Assembly: GCA_963971405.1 (NCBI GenBank)
Contig: OZ020491.1
Location: 1,432,910-1,496,909, forward strand
DNA length: 64,000 nucleotides
From: Psococerastis gibbosa
Lineage: Eukaryota > Arthropoda > Insecta > Psocodea > Psocidae
Direction: 5' to 3'
Shown here in pieces: positions 10,817 through 22,127 of this stretch (position 1 is its first letter; the number at the start of each line of letters is the position of its first letter). Made by a program: the position numbers and the translations under genes. The notes under the pieces were generated by a model. That model was not told the origin of the DNA and searched no databases. It saw only the letters and a program-made list of their open reading frames with translations.

Positions 10817-12540
10817 ATTGTTCATCTCTACTACTTTCATACCTTTGCGGTTATTGAATGAGAAATTAATTAATTACAAATACATATGATTGATACAATA
10901 CAAAACTACATAAAAATACAACACTCATTTTTTGTCGGTGTATGCCTATTTCCAAAATTTCGTAGACCAAAGGAGGCATCTGTATTTTCGCCTATATTAA
11001 CTAATTCTTCGTTACGCCGCAAAGATATTTAAATAATCTTAGGAAACATTCATGTAAATACAAACTTTCGTAGTAAATTTGCATTTTCGCTTCTGAAATA
11101 TTAATACTCTAGAAAAAGACGATAAAGTGCATTAAACAGATTTTTCTGAATGGTTGGGTTTATGGTCCGCTTGTTTAGAAAGCTTTTGAGGATTTTTTTT
11201 ATAACAATAATTTCATGTCTTGACGGCTGCAGTATGAGAAATTATCTTTATTATTCAATAATACTACTAAGTAATACGTACATAATTATAATTGTATTTA
11301 ATATAAAAATAACGAGGAACTCTTTGTTTGCGAAATATTTGGAAATATGGTATCTGGTAGGTGCATGGGTATAGTAAACCAAAGTAAAGTCCAGTGTGGA
11401 GGACCCATTGTTGTCTGCAGAGGCTCGCCCGGGGCTCGTATATCACATTAAGTAAAGACTCAAAATAAAATTGAGAAACGTGCTAATAACACCAACCATT
11501 AAATGCCATTTGGTTTTATATCGTTGAAAAGTACTAAAAGACTTGGCTGTATAGTCGCTAAAAGGGACGGGCAATAAACACTAATTGCTGCATGCCACCC
11601 GCCTGGATGTCGCGTTCATTGAATGAAAGCAAAAAATATACAAGTATTGACTGGCGAATTTAGCTTGCCCAAGTGCAAACCTATCATAGAGAAAACTTTT
11701 GACGTGACCACGACAAATAAATCGATGAGCGCTGGCTGGAACACAGGGTGCACGAAAAAGTGAGACGCTCATCGGTGACGCTCATCCGTTACGCCGCATC
11801 TTAGTGTGGTTTTCATTGCTTATTTATTATTATTATTTTTTAAATAAATTTTTTTTTTAATTTTATTTCTAAAGTTTTTATTTTTATTTTTTTCAATTAT
11901 TTTTTAAATTTTTGTTTTTGTTTTGTTATGACGTCACGTTAAACTATCGTTCGTATCTTTACAGACAACCAATTTTTATACTATCAGTGAGGCCCTACAA
12001 TCACATATTATGCCTGTCTTTATTCTATGATATACCGTAACTACCTGAAAGCTGAAACTATTTATTTGACGAACATTCATATACGTATTGATTGTATAAT
12101 TTAAGAAGAAATATATTTTTTTATTTATCCTAAGCAATCCTACAAAATGGCCCCCTAAAGACCAGCTAATGGGTTATGCGATCGATCCTTTAACGAATTA
12201 CTGAGTTTATTATATCATTAAATCAGTCTTGATGGGTTAAGTGAGCATTATCAACAATATGTTGATTTTTTTCGCCATTATGTTATCATCAAAGTAGTAA
12301 GGCAGTCTCAAAATGGAAATGAAAAACAACTTTAAAATGGATATTTACTCGAGTTGCCCTATTACTATTAGTCCAGTTAAATAAGTAATTGATCGTAGCT
12401 CACGGTTTTCTTCGCGTAAATATTCATATAAAAATCAATTAAAAAAGTCTTAAGTTATGCAAGGTCAAAGGTCATCATGGCACCTCCGTTCAAAACAACG
12501 TGCTTATTACTTATTACTTCTCCCTAAGATGTTCTTCCCT
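9621..12540. other. AT-rich intronic stretch without supported gene
   Basis: Short open frames (for example 9658-10167 on the minus strand) carry no recognisable motif. A run of 40 T lies at 10772-10811. Nothing else was identified. Confidence 0.5.
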
Positions 12541-12545
12541 CACAG

Positions 12546-12677
12546 GGACTCGATATATTCGATGACGAAGAGGAGGAAGATGGCGAGATAGGTCAGGGAA
12601 CGCGGGGAGGAAACGGCAAACGGGACTCGGCCGAGACAGACAGTGATAGGTCACGTGGCGAGGAGAGGTCATACTGA
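12546..12677 (+). CDS. Candidate last coding exon of an unidentified acidic protein
   Basis: A pyrimidine-rich acceptor (TTCTTCCCTCACAG) ends at 12545 and is followed by 43 codons and TGA (12675-12677). The peptide reads GLDIFDDEEEEDGEIGQG, then a Gly/Arg/Ser/Asp-rich polar tail ending RGEERSY. An AATAAA hexamer follows at 12839-12844. Composition is GC-rich against a very AT-rich background. It lies antisense inside the largest intron of the Mth-like receptor. I found no upstream partner exon on the plus strand, so the gene and its function are unknown. Chance or an old gene fragment remains possible. Confidence 0.35.
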   Translation, partial: GLDIFDDEEEEDGEIGQGTRGGNGKRDSAETDSDRSRGEERSY

Positions 12678-13221
12678 TACGTGCCCAGGCAATCCATCCG
12701 GCTATCGACAAAGTATAAACAAACAATCGACTACCTACCTACCAGAAGTAGTAGGCAGCCCCCGCAAGACTCATGTCCTTTAATGTAACTGGGAACATCA
12801 TAACAGCATGGCTAATCAATGAGGTCATCGACAAAACAAATAAATCGCCTACATTTATAATTATAAACCAAATACATGAGTCAATATTATAATGGAACTC
12901 GTGATCGTATCTGACGACATTTTCTAAATTCGATAAGAAGACTGGGCTTGGATGCAATTACAGTAGGGTTCAACTTATTGGCAACTCGACGAACAAACCT
13001 AAACGATTTGTAAGGAAGTGACGTCAGCTCCAATCTAAACATGCTAAACTGCAGTAAATGCAAAGTGAAGTTCTAAAGCCCATCACACACTCACTAGGTT
13101 ATAAGAGATAAGCATGAGTGGTGAAATTTTTGGCCGCCCCCAAAATGGAGGGCCGTGAAGCGGGGTGGATTCCCTGTTACATACATGTACAATAGTCAAT
13201 AAGGCACTATATACCCGGGTA

Positions 13222-14162
13222 TTGTCATCCTCCATTTTGAATCCTATATTGTAAGTATTGTAATTATTGTAAGAAAGTAAAAGATTAAAAAGAACGAAAA
13301 CACGTTTTAGTATTTTTTTTAAGCACTTACCTAATTGGTAGAACATTTTTTTAAAAATAATAATAAATAAACGATAAATTTCTAAAAATAATAAAAATAA
13401 ACACCCAATGCTTTGCTTACACACCAGACTTCAGAATTCAAAATGGCGGATAACAATACCTGTCTAATATAGAGCCCCCCGAGAAAAATAGCTTTATACT
13501 AGATAGAATGGACTTTTGAACGAAATGAAGAGAAATTGTTACTCAAGTAAGGGAAACGCGATATTTTTCAGGTCACCGCCCCCCCCCCCCCCGAAAACTT
13601 TTTCTGAAACCGTCCCTGAGCCTAGGTGTACAAAGTTGTGTATTTTGTAAACAAAGGAGGCTTGCTAACTTTATTCCAAAGAATACCCGCCACTTCTCGC
13701 AGTAAATTCCATCTTATCCTGCAATAGGGTTGCCAACTTTTTGTCACGAAGTATCTGGATTTTAGGAAGGTAAAAAAATATTACAGTATTACAAGAAAGA
13801 GTACCCAGCATATTAGGTACTATTTAAAACAATTTATTTTCGATGTTTTTGCAGTATTTAACAGATTTTTTTTTTTTTTTTGAAGGAAAAAGAAAAAGCC
13901 TCTTCAAACTTTTATTTTACTCTAAATTTATATACAAAAATAACACATTCCTGATTAAATGCATCCCGCCACACCAATTTTTGAAGTTATACTTCTTTAC
14001 GATCGAGAGTGAATTTTGAGGATGCGCGCGCATTTCACAGAAAAAGTTCACAGAATGAAGCTGCCAACAAAATAGAAATAGAACCTCGATATTAGTCGCG
14101 CATGTTGGTACACTCGTCACCTGTGATTACTATTTTCTGGACAGGTATTGTCATCCGCCGTT
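13222..14162. repeat. Terminal-inverted-repeat element(s), TIR AAAATGGCGGATAACAATACC
   Basis: AAAATGGCGGATAACAATACC at about 13440-13461 is matched in inverse by GGTATTGTCATCCGCCGTTTT at about 14142-14162. A third copy, GGTATTGTCATCCTCCATTTT, is at about 13222-13243. Both a 720-bp outer pair and a 240-bp pair are possible. No transposase frame is visible. Confidence 0.45.
13566..13613. repeat. Fragment of the CAGGGACGG hAT-like MITE
   Basis: A poly-C run followed by GAAAACTTTTTCTGAAACCG and TCCCTG matches the right half of the 57217-57286 element. The left TIR is missing. Confidence 0.5.
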
Positions 14163-14170
14163 TTGTATCT

Positions 14171-14404
14171 GTGTTTTAGTTCTATCCGTACGTATTATTT
14201 CTTGATATAAATCAAAATATTTGTATTCAATATAATTATTAACACTAAATACTATTAAATTATTACTGTTAAATATTTATCAATACCTAACCTGATTATA
14301 TAATATTTACAAAATAAAGAAATAAATTTAATAGAAAGTTTGTGATAAAAATTACAATTGAACGTCAAATGTGTTTTAGTTCTATCCGTACGTATTATTT
14401 TTAT
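14171..14404 (+). repeat. Exact 31-bp direct repeat, 200 bp apart
   Basis: A 31-bp sequence starting TGTGTTTTAGTTCTATCCGT occurs at 14171 and again at about 14371, separated by very AT-rich DNA. Its origin is unclear. Confidence 0.5.
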
Positions 14405-15339
14405 TTTTAATTTTGTTTCTTTCCTGTTCCAGAAAAAATTATTTGTGCGTACTCTGAGTGACTTTCAGTTTTTTGAGTACACATGTATATAATCGAGTAC
14501 AATAGGTACTCTGATTCAGAGTACGGTTGGCAATCCTACCCTGCAACCAAAATATCATCTCAAATAGGTTAGCAGACAATAAGACCAGAAAGTAGCAATT
14601 TGTACACCCCCAGGACTACACGAATTGTCCATCTGTTTGATGTGATGAGTCACTGAGTAGCCCTATCTGGTAATCCCGTTCCCGTGCGCTCTAATCCGAA
14701 AATCAATGCTACTAGAACCCCCCCCCCCCCCATGTGTGCTTAAGCTTCTCCCTAATAATCGCCCATTGACAATGAATCATTGGAACTGAAGTCTGATTAA
14801 TGCACTTTAAATTAAACGACCAATAATACGTCTAATATGAATAGCAATCATATAATGATAAATCATAATTTATTCGGGCCTATACTTACTGCATGTATAA
14901 TTCACAAATTACAGGCCAATTCTGATCATCAGAGGTCTAATAATAGAAAGAAAGGTTGTCTATGGGCCCAAATTTAGCTAGGTTGGTTCAGTACTAGAAC
15001 TAAAAGAAGAATAACTATAATTTGTATACATAATTCATTATTATTTTATTTTTATTTATTTAAAAGCCACTATCATCACGCCACGTAATATCCAAGTTCA
15101 ATAGCCAAGGTGAAATGCAGCGAGACACACAACAGCACAAAAAATTTGGCACGCCGCCTTTTGGCCTTGCAACTGCTGTTACTTAGACTAGTTGGGCCAA
15201 AGGTTAGAGAAGTACTATTTAAAAATAAGATAAGTTGAAATTGTTTTGCATGAACAGCTGGTCAAGTTGCTTACACGGCAAAAAATGGAAATGTCTCTTT
15301 AAGGGGGAACTTGCCATCACATGCACTACAACTCATAGT

Positions 15340-15480
15340 ATTCTATAGTTCAGGCGGTAGAGAACCAGACTGTGAAACGGAAGGACGACGTTCGAAGTTT
15401 GACATGAATAAAGAAATCTTTTCCACCATACAATAATGGCTACCTTACCTTTATTGGTAGGGGAAAAATGCACCCCAAAA
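15340..15480 (+). repeat. tRNA-headed SINE (family R7)
   Basis: The head TAGTTCAGGCGGTAGAGAAC resembles a pol III A box, and GACGTTCGAAGTTTG about 40 bases later resembles a B box. The tail contains TTTATTGGTAGGGGAAAAATG, also found in the copies at 19945 and (inverse) 30395. Confidence 0.55.
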
Positions 15481-16189
15481 TAGAGCAAAATAAATACATC
15501 ATGACATCAGCTTAACATACATACATATCGTACAATTATAGGGCAGTTTAACGAAGTGCAACTTTTTCGTGTCCAAGCGATTCAAAATTTTAACGACCAA
15601 TATTTAGCCACGTCAACGAAAGAAATTCGACTCGGTATCAAAAAAAAAGTGTAGTGGAGGTCCAATTTGCCGTATTTGTTCTTAATACCAGTGGCGTACA
15701 TATCAAATATTTGCGCGGGGGGGGGGGGGCAAGCCTCCAGCTATTAACTTCTTGTCGCCGGTAGAGGCCCAAGACACACCCCTCCCCTTCATACTCGACT
15801 GTACTACCATACAGTCTTCTCCAACTACTATACGTTGAAGCCAATAATTTCATTTGAGGTAGCCAATTATTGTAAAAACGAGGTCGCCATGTCAATTGGT
15901 TTGTGGCAATCTTGTCGCAATCGTAAACCACAATCATCAATTATTAATGGACAAAACTGTCTAAATGACCAACCGCTATGAATTGTTTTTACTGTATTGG
16001 ACCAATCAACCCCGACGTCGCTCCAACTAGTTTACTCACGTATTGCACTTCCTCATACTAATTGAAGTTCTTTTAATTGATAAGAAAAATAGTTCTGAAA
16101 ACGAAGGAAGCTATTTGGTTTTTGTAGGTATCGCACCTACTGTATATGGAACCGCCGGTATATAATAGTGGCCTGAGGCTCTTTTTTAT

Positions 16190-16405
16190 GAAACTACTTA
16201 TAGTGGCCCAAAGGTCTCTTGTCCAATGCCAACGACTCCATGGATTTCGGACATGATTTATATTGTTTCCGCATGAATTGACAAATTGGAAAACTGTCAA
16301 CCTACACCGGCTACAAGCGATAATGGGCAGCTGAGACAAGCTTACCATTGACGCAATGCAACAGGCGAAACCATGACTTTACCAAGTACAGATACGAGTC
16401 ATCTA
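16190..16405 (-). repeat. Interspersed repeat R2
   Basis: It is an inverse copy of the 27280 unit: TTGTCCAATGCCAACGACTC, CATGGATTTCGGACAT, GTCAACCTACACCGGCTACA, GACAAGCTTACCATTGACGC and ACCAAGTACAGATACGAGTC. Confidence 0.65.
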
Positions 16406-16789
16406 ACCAGTATAGTATTTTTAGGTACCTATACTAATGAGTAGGTATTTTCATCTCCAGTCACTTGGGTGACGCCCAGAAGTGCAGCCACTAGGCAGGG
16501 TGTTTGGCGCCCTTGGCCAGAGCTAGTAATAATCACACACTAAAATTCCTCGTTCATCGCTTGCTGCAATAAAGCAATATTGTTAAACATTGCAAGAAAA
16601 ATGATGGAAAAAGTTGAACATGAATAATTTTTTATTAATCTCTTTTGTCGTTTTTGGCGCCCTTTGGCACAGGCCAAAAGGTTGTTACTACACTGGTGCC
16701 GCCAAAGAACCCATTCCACTTCGCACAAGCGCCGGTTTTGGTTTTTGTCTCAGTTTGCCCACCGACAACTCCTCACTTTTCCCCCAACT

Positions 16790-16955
16790 TAAGTGGTTCG
16801 GAATCCACTACAATCAGGAGGTCCACCCTGTCAGTCAACTGCCCTTTCCCCGAGGTGAAAGAGTCTGCCCTTAGGGTGCCTCAAGTTAACAAACAGACTC
16901 ACTCCCCCTGCCAGGCTGACAGGGATACTTAAAGCAGAAATCCTGAAAGCATGCG
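16790..16955 (+). repeat. 5S-derived SINE, 3' part only
   Basis: It carries the body from GTGGTTCGGAATCCACTACA through GCCAGGCTGACAGGG to GAAAGCATGCGTT, matching 62085-62240. The 5S-like head and (AAC)n tail are absent. Confidence 0.65.
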
Positions 16956-17639
16956 TTAGAAACATCCCCCATTTCAATAAACAAAAAATAACAAAAACTT
17001 AGTGTTTTACAAAAACTTATTATAACAACCCGAAATAGTAAAACCCAAATAATCGTTAAGAAATTAACTTTGTCTAAGAAACCCACTTGTGTTAGTATAA
17101 AACCCTGAGCGCTTTCGGCAAGAACTGCCATCTACAGAGGGAAACCCACTAGTTCAGTTACACCTTATCTGCGATTTGAGACTTGCTCAACTCGAGGAGA
17201 TGATGCAAATGCAAATTTTGTTATTTTTTGTTTATTAAAATGAAATACCACGAAGTCACGAGTAATCTAATTATTTATCCCCCATTTCCCCCACATTATT
17301 ATGTAAGATCCTTTCATCTAGTTCTTCACCTCCCTGGTAGTTTTATACCAAACATCAATTACCTGCTCTAAATGATTACCGATTTAGACAAAAAACCTAC
17401 TTTGTGCCTTGTATGGAGATTGTACACGTACAAATAATAATGATGGATGATTACACAGACGCGTTTTGTAATGACAGGTCCCCCTAAAAGAGGAGACCCA
17501 CACAAAAAATAATGAAAGGGACCTCGAGTGGTTGTGAAAACAAACAACCCAGGAACTTGTATATCAAATTTCTTGAAAATGAAGGGCCCTATCAAATATT
17601 ATGTGTCTCTTTTGTTGGTTTAGTATAGTGGTTATTTCG

Positions 17640-17930
17640 TGAGCACCGCCGCCATTAGATGACCATTAATGAAATTATTCACACAGGCTTTCGTGACAGG
17701 TTTCATTTGGTATTTTGGGCTGATGAGCCGTGGTTGAGAGGAACGACCATTGGACTGCCCTGACTGATTGACGACAATAATCTGCTGGTCTACTATGTTG
17801 TTTAGTATCAACTTGCTCTTGGGGCTTAAGATGTAAACAAGGCAATTTTGAAGAGCACTTTCCATTCTGAAATGATCTTGTTTTCATTTTTAATCCCAGG
17901 TAAAAATAATTACCATAGTATAGGCCCGCT
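17640..17930 (+). repeat. Interspersed repeat R10 (copy at 23205)
   Basis: Shared blocks with 23205-23335 are CTTGGGG..TAA..ATGTAAACAA, CAATTTTGAA..AG.ACTTTCCATTC and TTTTTAATCCCA, up to a CCATA.TAT..GCCCGC end. The class is unknown. Confidence 0.45.
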
Positions 17931-18369
17931 AAAAACTGAGAATGGTGACATCGTGCAGCCGGGTGTTCCTTGCTCTAAGAGTCTAATTAGGCCTAAGAAG
18001 CTGCAACATTAAACAGAGCCCCAAATGTGAATTTGGAGCTGATGACCGATGGCCAAGCATACTGTAAAGACCTTAAGCAGTAACATTGTTGTATGGTGAC
18101 ATCTCCTAAACTGAACTGGGACCTTAAGTAGCTTCAGTCTACTATGACGGGAGCTTTTGGCTCTATCCCCAATAAAGCTGACGCGTGACTAATTGGCGGT
18201 GGGATTGCTCCCTCCCCATCCCCCATCAAAAGTGAAAAACGCGCCTAAAGCAATAAAATATAATGAGTAGTAACCTAGGGGTGTGAGACTTGGGCTATGA
18301 CTTGGAGGAGCAAGGAGCTGATTGAAAAGCGATACCGTAAGATACTCCGAAAGGTGTAGGGACCAGTGC

Positions 18370-18625
18370 AAAGTGGTGTATTCGTAGAAATGATGAGCCC
18401 TACACGATAGACCAAGTACCTATGACAGTAGCCGAAATCAAGAGAGCCCGCATTAGGTGGCTAGGGCACGTGGAACGAATGCCAGACCATAGGGCAACAA
18501 GAGCAGCCTTACAAGGTGCCCCCAAGGGAGAAGACGAATGGGACAACCACGGGTGCGATGGCTGGTTGACGTCGTGGCGACCCTAGGAGAGCGCAGAGTG
18601 GCGCGATGTGGCAGAGCCCTTCACG
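18370..18625 (+). pseudogene. LINE C-terminal tail remnant
   Basis: The frame gives [20 protein letters not shown], then GQPRVRWLVDV..LGERR. RxRWLGHxxRM is the standard mark of many LINE pol C-termini. Frameshifts are present. Confidence 0.65.
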
Positions 18626-18984
18626 GGCCGTAGCGCCAAGTAACGAATCAACCCCGGGGCCACCTGCTTTGCATACCCTCCGAAGAACGGTGAGAAAATG
18701 TAAGAACAGTGAGACACCCTCAAACCTACAGTGCCAAAGTAATATGCATGACAACCATAATTTTGCATGGTACGTTACACTGGTCTCTTCACGGTTCTCA
18801 TTAGGCCAGTGGCACTGCCATTTAACGTCATGCGTCAGTAAGGCAGTAAACCCGCCGAACGCCGGTTCCCAGTATAACGACATAATTCTAGGATGTTCGG
18901 TCATTTACATAACAAAATAGTAACAAGTAACACTCGTTGCCACAGCCCACAGGCGACTCCAATCATTCATTTGCGCATGACGGA

Positions 18985-19345
18985 AGTCGTACCTACCAGG
19001 TCCAGCATGGGAGAAAGTGAACGACATGGGACGTATCATACTGTCTTCTAGGCCGCCGCTGGCATCCTGTTCACACTAAAGCACTAATCTTGTGCCAGGA
19101 GGCGTTGATATCTGGCTCATGATATAGAGATTACTTCGAGGACTCTAAGCTCAAAGCCGGCTTACTGACTGCTAAAGACGACTTCAAGCAACATGCCCGG
19201 TCCATTGCCAGAGAAAGCGAGCGAAATAGGACGGACAAATGTACAAGATTGTCTCTCAAGCCGGTGATGGCATCCTGATCACACCAAAGCACTAGTCTTG
19301 AGTCAGTGCCAGGAAGAACTAATATTTGGTTCAAGGAATAGGTAT
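18985..19345 (+). repeat. Diverged duplication of ~180 bp
   Basis: CAGGTCCAGCATG..AGAAAG.GA, GGCATCCTG.TCACAC.AAAGC and GCCAGGA..A..TATTTGG-like blocks occur in 18985-19125 and again in 19180-19345 in the same order. The minus-strand open frame across it (19517-19131) shows no family I recognise. Confidence 0.4.
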
Positions 19346-19469
19346 GGGAGACTCCCAAGTAGGCATATTGGCTGACTGTTGAGAGCGTCTCCGAACAAAT
19401 GTCGGACAATATAATTGCAAAGACTTTCACGGCAGGAGTTACGTCATTAATCAGTAGAATCAGGGTTGT

Positions 19470-19570
19470 TAGTCCGTGGCCAATCTGAAAGCAAATTTCC
19501 AAACGTTTCGTCAACATCTGCGGTCGACATCTTCAGTGGCACTACGTTAGACTTCTAAGATTATATCTCG
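19470..19570 (-). repeat. Repeat R6 with hammerhead-ribozyme-like core
   Basis: On the minus strand, 19536-19505 reads CTGAAGA, one extra T, a six-base arm GTCGAC, a seven-base loop, an arm GTTGAC and then GAAAC. This is the order of the hammerhead boxes CUGANGA - stem II - GAAA. Related but degenerate copies are at 21270-21375 and 60296-60420. The extra base after CUGANGA makes activity doubtful. Confidence 0.4.
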
Positions 19571-19944
19571 GAGGATCAGCAGCAACTGTTTGGGCAAGGT
19601 GATGTGCACCAATATTTATACCAAGATGAGGAGTGGTGGCGGCACCCCTCGGTTTCACATTGACCACGGCCTATCATCCATTCTTCTTCTTCTTCAGCCA
19701 ACACCTGCCCTTGACTGGTAGGTCATTTGATGCCGTACCGCATAGTAGAGCTGAGACATTCCCTCCTATGTCGTATTTCGGTTTTCTACCTATCATCCCA
19801 GATTCTACTGCTTTAAAACTGCCAGGCAGTTAATCAGCTGAAAAATGTGCCTGCTGCCACGTTTTACAACATCCCAAAGCATCGGCAATACCTCAAAAAT
19901 TAGTGTGGAATAAAATTTCCGACTCTTTGAAGGAATAGAACTGA

Positions 19945-20075
19945 GAACTGGGCTATGAAACAGAACGTTGAAGTTCAAGACTCAACATAAAAGACAAATG
20001 TTCCTCCCACCAGGTCCAGTCAACTCTTATTGATTGATACCTTGCTTTCACCGGTAGGGGAAACACTCATGAGGT
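19945..20075 (+). repeat. SINE R7 copy
   Basis: It contains GAAACAGAACGTTGAAGTTC (decayed B-box region) and the tail block TACCTTGCTTTCACCGGTAG followed by GGGAAACACTC, shared with 15340-15480. Confidence 0.45.
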
Positions 20076-20969
20076 TACCAATCACAAATGTACTATTTAC
20101 GCCGCAGCGCAGTATTTAACTAAAAAAGAGACAACATTTAAAGCTGCAACATACAAAAGAAATCCTAAGATAACAAAAAAAACAGACAAACACGATATCA
20201 GCCCGGAGATATCAAAGAACCCTTTTGTATCGCGGGATTTATTAACAGCATTCCAAAGTAAATGATGGTGGGGTGTTTTTGTGTTGCTCCTTCAGGTATA
20301 TTTAATTTGATTGGGGTGGTGCTCTTAGTTCCGTGTTGATATCATCTACAACAGGCCTGCCATCTGGCGTGGGACACCTGCAGGTTTCATGTGGCTTAAA
20401 CCTGGTTATCCGGTCGTGTGAGAATTTTAATATAGGTTAGGGTTAGGCTACAGCGAAAAACTACACTAATCCGCTACGGGCCTGACCTAATATCATATGT
20501 TAATAAGTTTGTTAAGGTACCGGTTAGATAGGTGCATGGGAGCAGATGTGATATTTTTGCTCAGCATATGCTCATTATTGCAAGGAGTTATAAGGAATTG
20601 TAAGAAGATGGGCTCTTCGGGGTCAATGTGCATTATCTCAAAATCATTTCAGATATATTTTTCAAACGAGAACCACCTGCCACTGTGTATATTGATATAA
20701 GTTAAATTGCAAAGCACATGTATAATAGTGTTTCTCATTCGATTTTAATTTCTTATTGTGTTTATACATACATAATTAGTTGTGTGTAGTTCAGTAGTTG
20801 TTACTAGTGCAAACTCGCAGCTGTGAAGAGAAAACTACTGCATATAATATGGTGTTCTTAATACACACGTACGATATAGGTTTATTATTTTATTATTATA
20901 TGACGGTGCGGTAGAGCGCGTGTCCCCTGCCAATCGCCAATTAATTTCTGTACTGAAACATCATTAACA

Positions 20970-21220
20970 ACATACATGAAACCCCCCAAAATTGAGTTAG
21001 CCCCAAATGAGATCTGAATTTTGTAAACCTACATGCCAAATTTCATCAAAATCCACCGAGTAGTTTGGCCACAAATCGACGAACAGACATACAGACATTT
21101 TGTAGAAACCACTTTCTTGGGACCTCAAAGCTAACAAAATCTACTGAAATCTCGAAACCGAAAATTTCTACTATTGCAAAGCTTTCCTTAACACTACGCA
21201 TAAATGGGAAAGCAATAAGT
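20970..21220 (+). repeat. HINE-like element, right-end fragment
   Basis: It runs from ACCCCCCAAAATTGAGTTAG through AAAATCCACCGAGTAGTTTG, a GACATACAGACA tract and TTGTAGAAACCACTTT to the terminal hairpin TAAATGGGAAAGCAATA. Confidence 0.8.
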
Positions 21221-21269
21221 TTTGTTGTATAATTAAAATATAAATATAATGATGAAACAGTAGAGTCCG

Positions 21270-21375
21270 AGCTGATGGGCCATGTTCGATCTGAAAGCGT
21301 ACTTCCAAACGATTCGTCAACATCTGCGGTAGACATATTCAGTGGTACGGCATCTAGTATTATATCTCGGAGACT
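21270..21375 (-). repeat. Repeat R6, degenerate copy
   Basis: GATCTGAAAGCGTACTTCCA, TCGTCAACATCTGCGGTAGA and TTCAGTGGTACGGC parallel 19470-19570. The ribozyme-like boxes are mutated. Confidence 0.5.
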
Positions 21376-21474
21376 GATGGGGTTTTCTAATACTTGGAGG
21401 AGGGGGAAGGGTTATAGAGTCCCGGCCTTGACGACCGTTATCGAACTCTTTCAAGTACTACAGAGCATTCTTTT

Positions 21475-21800
21475 GATTCATGTTCTTCTTCTACTTCTGG
21501 CTCTACAGCCCTTGATGAGTTTTGGCCTGCTCGACGGCAACATACTGCAGTCATCTCAGTTTTGTACAACGCTCCACAATCTAAGGACTCCCAACTCGCG
21601 AAGGTTAGTTTCCTGCCATGCTTGCTTTGTACATCTTTTTCGGCATGCGGTTGTCTGACATTCTTACGACGTGTCCCAGCCATCTTATGCGTTGCGGTTT
21701 TATGAAACGGACTATATGTCTTCTCGGTTGAGTATTGCGTCTACTTTGGGGTTGTTTCATATACGCCACTCCCTGTCTTCGCATAGGGGGGCAGAGCATT
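21475..21800 (-). pseudogene. LINE R4 C-terminal tail
   Basis: The minus-strand translation contains [20 protein letters not shown] and then YKASMAG (RWLGHxxRM motif), followed downstream by the WW.V / GCRAVEPE-type end and (GAA)n at about 21483-21495. It is the same LINE family as 38130-38395 and 48091-48300. Several frameshifts separate its parts. Confidence 0.7.
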
Positions 21801-22127
21801 CATTGTAACGCGCTATTCAAAAGAGAACCAGAACTAGAGCCAAGAAAAAAACGTCCACAGACCGAGCGTGACTAAAGCAACACCCATAGCTAACCCATAA
21901 AGAGGCCCTGAAAAATGGCGTCTTAATAAGCTGAAATATGTCTTGAGATGAAAGAGCTATAGGAGGCATCTGAATAGAGCTTATATACATGATTAGATGG
22001 GCGGTCCCAGGTGCCAGCACAAAAGTAATTAAGCCCAACACGCAACTTACAGACTATTCAATGTGGACAACATTCCCAGACTAGCCACGGCATTCATTTC
22101 ATCCATGTCGACCCTCTCCAGCAGCCC

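Noticed and set aside
12747-12855. Minus-strand exon-like piece encoding DLFVLSMTSLISHAVMMFPV ... AAYYF
   Set aside because: It has GT/AG-like borders but a poor pyrimidine tract. It does not fit the phase or the TM order of the receptor, and I recognise no family.
15340-15410. True tRNA gene
   Set aside because: A- and B-box-like sequences are present, but the cloverleaf arms do not pair and a SINE tail follows. The other tRNA-like heads (22.4, 30.5, 34.6, 39.9, 49.0 and 52.6 kb) fail in the same way.
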